A stretch of DNA of 64,000 nt from Trichoplusia ni. Lineage: Eukaryota > Arthropoda > Insecta > Lepidoptera > Noctuidae. Numbering within the stretch: position 1 is the stretch's first letter; each line of letters starts with the position of its first letter. The notes below the pieces were generated by a model. It had not been told where the DNA came from, did not search any database, and worked only from the letters and a program-made list of their open reading frames with translations. The stretch lies in contig NC_039486.1 of the NCBI RefSeq assembly GCF_003590095.1, positions 6,508,336-6,572,335 of the forward strand. The letters run 5' to 3'. Of this stretch, positions 24,601-30,600 are shown piece by piece. The translations under genes were made by a program, and so were the position numbers.

Positions 24601-27600
24601 CGGTAATCCTCGGCGCGGAAAGGCGGGAAGAGGAGGTTTCCGTTCGCCTGAACCTGAATACAAGACAACAAGGTTACATAAAGGGAAAGTTCTTGCAAAT
24701 ATGAAAACTTTATTAAAGTATTCAGTCTTTAGAATTTTATTCTTCCCCTTTTTTCGTCCTAAAGGGAAAGAAATTCATGAAATAGTAGGTCTCAATAAAC
24801 TTTGAAAATATAGCTAGACCTTTTATAGGATCTAAATTGACTAGTAGGTACATGTCCAGATAGAGCGGTAGTCCCCTTTAATTTTTATCGGCATGTTACA
24901 ATGTGTTTGCACTTACACACATTCCTGTAAGATGCGCTAGATTTCGTAACGCGGTGCAATGAAGCACGCGCCGCACATGCGGGCTTTTATTGTCGTTCGT
25001 TGCTAGGCAAGGCATGCAGTCCAATCGCAAAACAACAACAAGGTACTTAAATTTGTGTTCAGATTCGACAAGAGACTTTTAGTCGATCAAACGACGTCAC
25101 TGAATGAAGAGCGGGTGATAAGGACCAACCACGAATTTTAGTTTGACCTTTTTCATTTAATGTGAAAAAACTTCGTTTGTTTGGCTCAGTAGTTTTTATT
25201 TGAATTCGATTATGTTTTTAGACAAATAGATTTCGAACTAAATTTAATTCGGTAGCTTTAATGTCCGTGTCTCACCTGTCGCAATCCGGGGACATCACCA
25301 ACAGCGGTTCCATCAGCTCGCACCCAAATGATGTCGGGGGTCGGGGATCCACGCGCCGCACATTCAACAGTCGCTCCGGTCGTGTTGCTGAAGTCCACTC
25401 GGTTAGCCGGTTCTTTCATGAATATCGGTCCTATAGTCTCGTCCTCGCATAGCACTGACCCTGCGAATAAAAGTGATGTTGTAAAACTGCACTAATATAA
25501 AAGTATTTAGTGCTATCTCATGGTATTTTATTTATATATTTTAAACGTTGATGGAACTTTCTGTTATTTTACTAAAAAGCTCTATACTGTCGTAATTGGC
25601 TAGCCACTTGGGATAATTGCTGAAAATAGATGATGCTCAAGAAGCTGCACTACTCGAAGTGGATTAGTATTTACTACTTTGCAATAAGAATTCCAAGCCA
25701 TGATTATTGTAAATTTTAAAACACACACCAAAGCCCTTTGTTGGCTTGGACGTATATTAAAATTTCAACCATCCAATTTAATTGTTAATTCGCTGGCATC
25801 CTTACACACAAACAATGACGTAATGTCTATTTATTACCGCTTATATGATTACTTAATTGCCTCGGATGTTTATTAAGAATTTTGTTTCATTTGTCTCACA
25901 AATAGTGAAAATAATTAATTTTAGTTAAGGCAAATTACTGAAGCTTTTGTTTTTATTACAGGAGGATAAATTGGATGTGGTAGAAAACAACCTACTTAAA
26001 ACCTACGCATGTTGTAGTAAATTACATACAAAATATGTTACAAATCCTATACGTATGTAAATCTGAAAACATGCTTTAAAATGAATCAACTTGTTTCCTT
26101 TATACATTTTGTCAAAGCAAGATTTTTTGCGGCGCTACACAAATAGGAATCTAGGAGCTGTGCTCAGTACTAGAGGGACTGCATCCTCGACCCAGTTCAA
26201 AATGAAGCCTGAAAAAATAATCCGGCACAAGTGACGCGTCTCATGCCACGTCTCCCTACTTCACTAGATGAAGAGCGCGAGAGTGACACTAACTAAATGT
26301 TAATTAGTGACCCCATTAGGTCAACTTACTGTACGGCAAATGTTCGTCTACCCTGTGTTACATTTTGAACTAGAAGACGGTAACGTTTTTGAAGTTTATT
26401 ACACTCTTAATTGAACAAATTTGACATTGCCCCCCAAAATTTTCTCCATATACGTATATATCTATTAGTCCTTTTTGGGAAATTTTTAGGAAGTGTTAAA
26501 TAAATAATTATACTTTTCGCAAATAGAAGTCGATTCATACCAAAAAGTTTTTAACGGACAAAATTTTAAAACCCAATTCGAAAACGTTGTCGAAACACAA
26601 AAAATAGCAACAAAGAGAACAAAAAGGCGAGGGCGTGCTGCGTGCTTGCGACAGATGTGCGCTAGCGCACGCTCCTGATTGGTCGGTCCCACGACAGATG
26701 TGCTTCACATCATAACCTGAACGCAGGATGCTGATTCAACCAAGATTTATCACACTTGCGATTTCTAGCAAGTCTCTACAAAAATAATAAGGATTGATTC
26801 ATTTATGAGTAATACAATATAAATACAATGTATCGTTTTAAAAGTAGTAGTATGATATGAGTCGTATTATTAGGTCATTGGGTTATTTATTCTAAATCGA
26901 GTTTTAAAGATAAAAAAGCAATAATTTTAAAAATAACGGATCCTAAATGTTCTAGACAGATTACATCTCACTTCCTCTTTAGTTTCTCCTTATTCCTCAC
27001 CTAAATTATATTTTTGGTAATTTCCTAGTAATCGCTTATGATTTATCGCCAGTTTCGTTTAATAATATACCTTCATTTCGCACATGTTTATGTGTTTATT
27101 ATCTACGATATTGATAACGCGATAACGCATCGACGATCAGTGTCAATCGCCACTTTCATTTATGTTTATAGTACACAATTTAATGGATGCTTTTAAATCA
27201 GAAGTTACCAGCTATACTTAGTTATAAATAGATACAAACAGTTATAACAGGTGCTAATCTATCAACAGTTTTTCTAACAAAAGAGAATTGTTCTTAAAAA
27301 AACACAGGTAAAATGAATTACCAACACGCAGGTACAATCTGATAGAAATAAGAAGTGCAAGTGAGATCTCATTTAAAACCAAGTTTTAAACCCTATAAAA
27401 ACAAATGCAATTTATTTCCCTTATCGACACATAGGCACTCGTATGTGTTATAAAATACAAATTAATCGGCTGTATACTTAAATTACGCTGCTCCAGTTCT
27501 TGAGGACCCAGGGATCGTTAAATGATATTCCAAACTTAATTCCATGCGAATATAATTCATTCTTCATTTATATTTTCGTAGCCTATATCCATCCAATTTT

Positions 27601-30600
27601 CTAAGAAGGAAACACAGGTTACATCTAGCTTACAAGCAAATGTGTTCGGATGGTACAAGGGTTTAAGGGCGGTATTGCAAATACAATTATTATAATAACT
27701 TTATTTGTTTTGGTCATTATGAACGATACTGGACCTGGCTAATATGCATGTCCATGAGCGGGAACCGTGATGGGCTTTACATACAAACACTGTTTTACTA
27801 ATGCTCAGTAAACCTATTGTACTTATACAGGTACAATTATTGTGTCCTTTCGTGACTTCCTTGACGTGCCGTGATGGCTAGAACTGTTTGGGAAATGTTG
27901 TGCATTAAAGGACATTGAACTATAAATCATTATCAACAACTACATATCAAACAATTGAAGAACAAACAACAAAAGAACCTGCCGTAAAAAGTTCAAGGTA
28001 AGACTAAATTCGGTGAGTGTTGGCATGCTTATGTGAGCATCATCAAGGCTAGCAAGGTTAATTACTTTCATTGTTGAAGTTTTTGAGTTAAACTGGCTTA
28101 TAAGCTTAACTTAAAAGTCGGAATAAATACCTATAGACAAAGTTTTAGATTCTTCCGTTCCGTCTCGTATTTTTGCAATCAGTCCAGTCATTTGTTTTTT
28201 GAATATGTGACGTCTTGTCTAAACTATTTATTCTAGTCCGAACGTTAGTTCAATATCATGTATTCCGAGACCGCGGCAGTCGCACTCGCTTGCCATTAGA
28301 TCTCATCGCTTAGTGCACATGCAATGAGCCATCCTCATTTCTAAGACATTAAAACGCTTCAAGTGTCGCTCAGACGTGAATTTCACTACCATCATCTGAT
28401 CTTAATGATTTATACTCTCTTATGGATTACATGCACCTTAGAATTAGATCTACCAACTATTTTCATTTGCCTCTGGAAAGTTTTAGGAATCCTGTCAGAG
28501 ATACCTCACCCACTTCGACCTTCCCAATCAATTGGCGTGTCAACAGTTCGGATAATCACCTTGCAGTCACAATTGATCTAACCTCATCAGTTAAAGCTAT
28601 GTCATTGGCATCCTGCACAAGGATTTGGCTTGATGTAGACATGGCACGTCTGAAGTTCCCTCGTAGAGTAATTCGGACCGGAGTTGAAAATTTAAGATAA
28701 CGACGTCCTGTGCGATGGCCTACTTCTACTTTGCACCACAATAGATTGACCTCAGAAAGTACCGCTTAGAAGTTCGTAATTCTTGTCTATACATTCCAGA
28801 ACCGCATACACATTCCATAATGTATATACGATGCCGTGTCGGAAATAACGATCTAAACTACGAGTGCACGTTACTGTCGTGAAGTGCACTCTCGACCTGA
28901 CACATGACCTTTATGCCACAGTAGTTACAATTTGTCTCGACTGGTGTCGTCGGCCCTGTATGATATACTATATTGAGGAAAGGCAATCTATCTCGATTAG
29001 ATTACCCGGGTTAAATGCAACTTAGAGGTTAATAACTTTATTACGATGAGCGTTCGAGTTCGTTTTAGTCTTAGAATTGAGGCATTGGAATATGGGTACA
29101 ATACGCACGTAGCGATAGGAATTTAGAATCTTCGTTCATTTATTAGTCACTTGAATCTTACATGTGTGTAATAACATCGAACAACGATTGTAGATTGTTT
29201 TAAATGAACTCTAAACAAGCCCATTTAAACCACTACATTTAATTAAAACCGTCCTATATTTACGTGCCTAAATTAGTAACAAGGATCTTATCTGGATACG
29301 TAAGTAGCGTTGAAGAATTCCAACGGAGTAATACACGGTGTCGAGAATTCCAAAAACTAAACGGTATGTCGCGCGTCAACTTGCTTTGATTTGAATTCCT
29401 AATTTAGAAAACAATCAGACGTTCGGGTAAGTGTGAACGGAGTATATTACGACTCTTTTTATTATGAAAATAGCATCGATTAGTAGTCGATGGACTAGAC
29501 ATGTTCAGCGTGATTAACAGGCAAATTATCGATGAGCTGCACGTCTCGTGTTTCGGTAACGCTAATTCTTTTAACATTGTGTAATTTACAATTGCTGACA
29601 TATTACTTTGATGTAGGTATCGAAATTCCCTGTAAACTCGATACGAATGAACAGCAGTTTATTATAAACAAACTTATATGACTAAGTGTTATGAATATTT
29701 TCCATTCTATGAACTATAAAATTGCTTGTGGTCGTTGACCCGGTGAAATTCCTAGTTGTCGGCTGCCAACGTATTTATATTATCATCATCTATCCTTATC
29801 TTTTGTTGCTCAACGTCTTGCAACACCATTCATGCTAGTGTAAAAGCTCGCCCGAGCCCGACGTTACCCGGAAACTTTACATTGTTTTCTCGTGTTTTGT
29901 AAGAAGTCACGCATTATTGAATGGCAAGTAGTGAAATAAGTTTTTGAATGAACAGGTTTTGTTTGAAACCATGTAAAGTGAACCTTGGTGTAACTTACAA
30001 CAATGATGGTATTCTATTACATTGACCTAAAAAAACTTACATATACAAAAGGATCTGATCAAAAATTAAATCCAAAATATCCTTGATGGATAATGCAGGT
30101 GAAACATGTAAACTATGTGTTTTACGATTGTATCAACAGTACAAATTGTATTAGACCACAATAGCTACACCGGCAGTTGTCATTCTATTGATACAGTTGC
30201 ATTACGTAGAGTCAGAGATATGTTTTTCATTTTGTAGAGGATGTAACTGACCTTTTCAAGATTTAAAAACTCAGTATTTACATCGGGGCTTCCGTGGATA
30301 GCAACAATTGAATGTCCCTTCTTGCCAAATGTTCTATCAATGTAAGGGTTCATAGAAAACACTGGTATGTGTGAAGATGTCATGTTGCTTATCAATACAA
30401 AATGTGTTGACTTTTAACTAATCGTTTTCTTTTGACGTTAATGATGGACGACGGCGAAATTTCATGCAGCGTCTGTTCGATCTGGCCATGCAAGAAAGCT
30501 CCGATGTAAATAATGGGAACTTTAACATTTTGGAAAGGTTGGTTCTATACTTTTCATATTGATAATTATATACATTAAGGTATATGTATGGCTAGCTTAT

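Noticed and set aside
28363..28741. Overlapping short open frames on both strands in Dscam1 intron 1
   Set aside because: No recognisable domain, no splice or promoter context, and both strands are open over the same stretch, so coding is unlikely.
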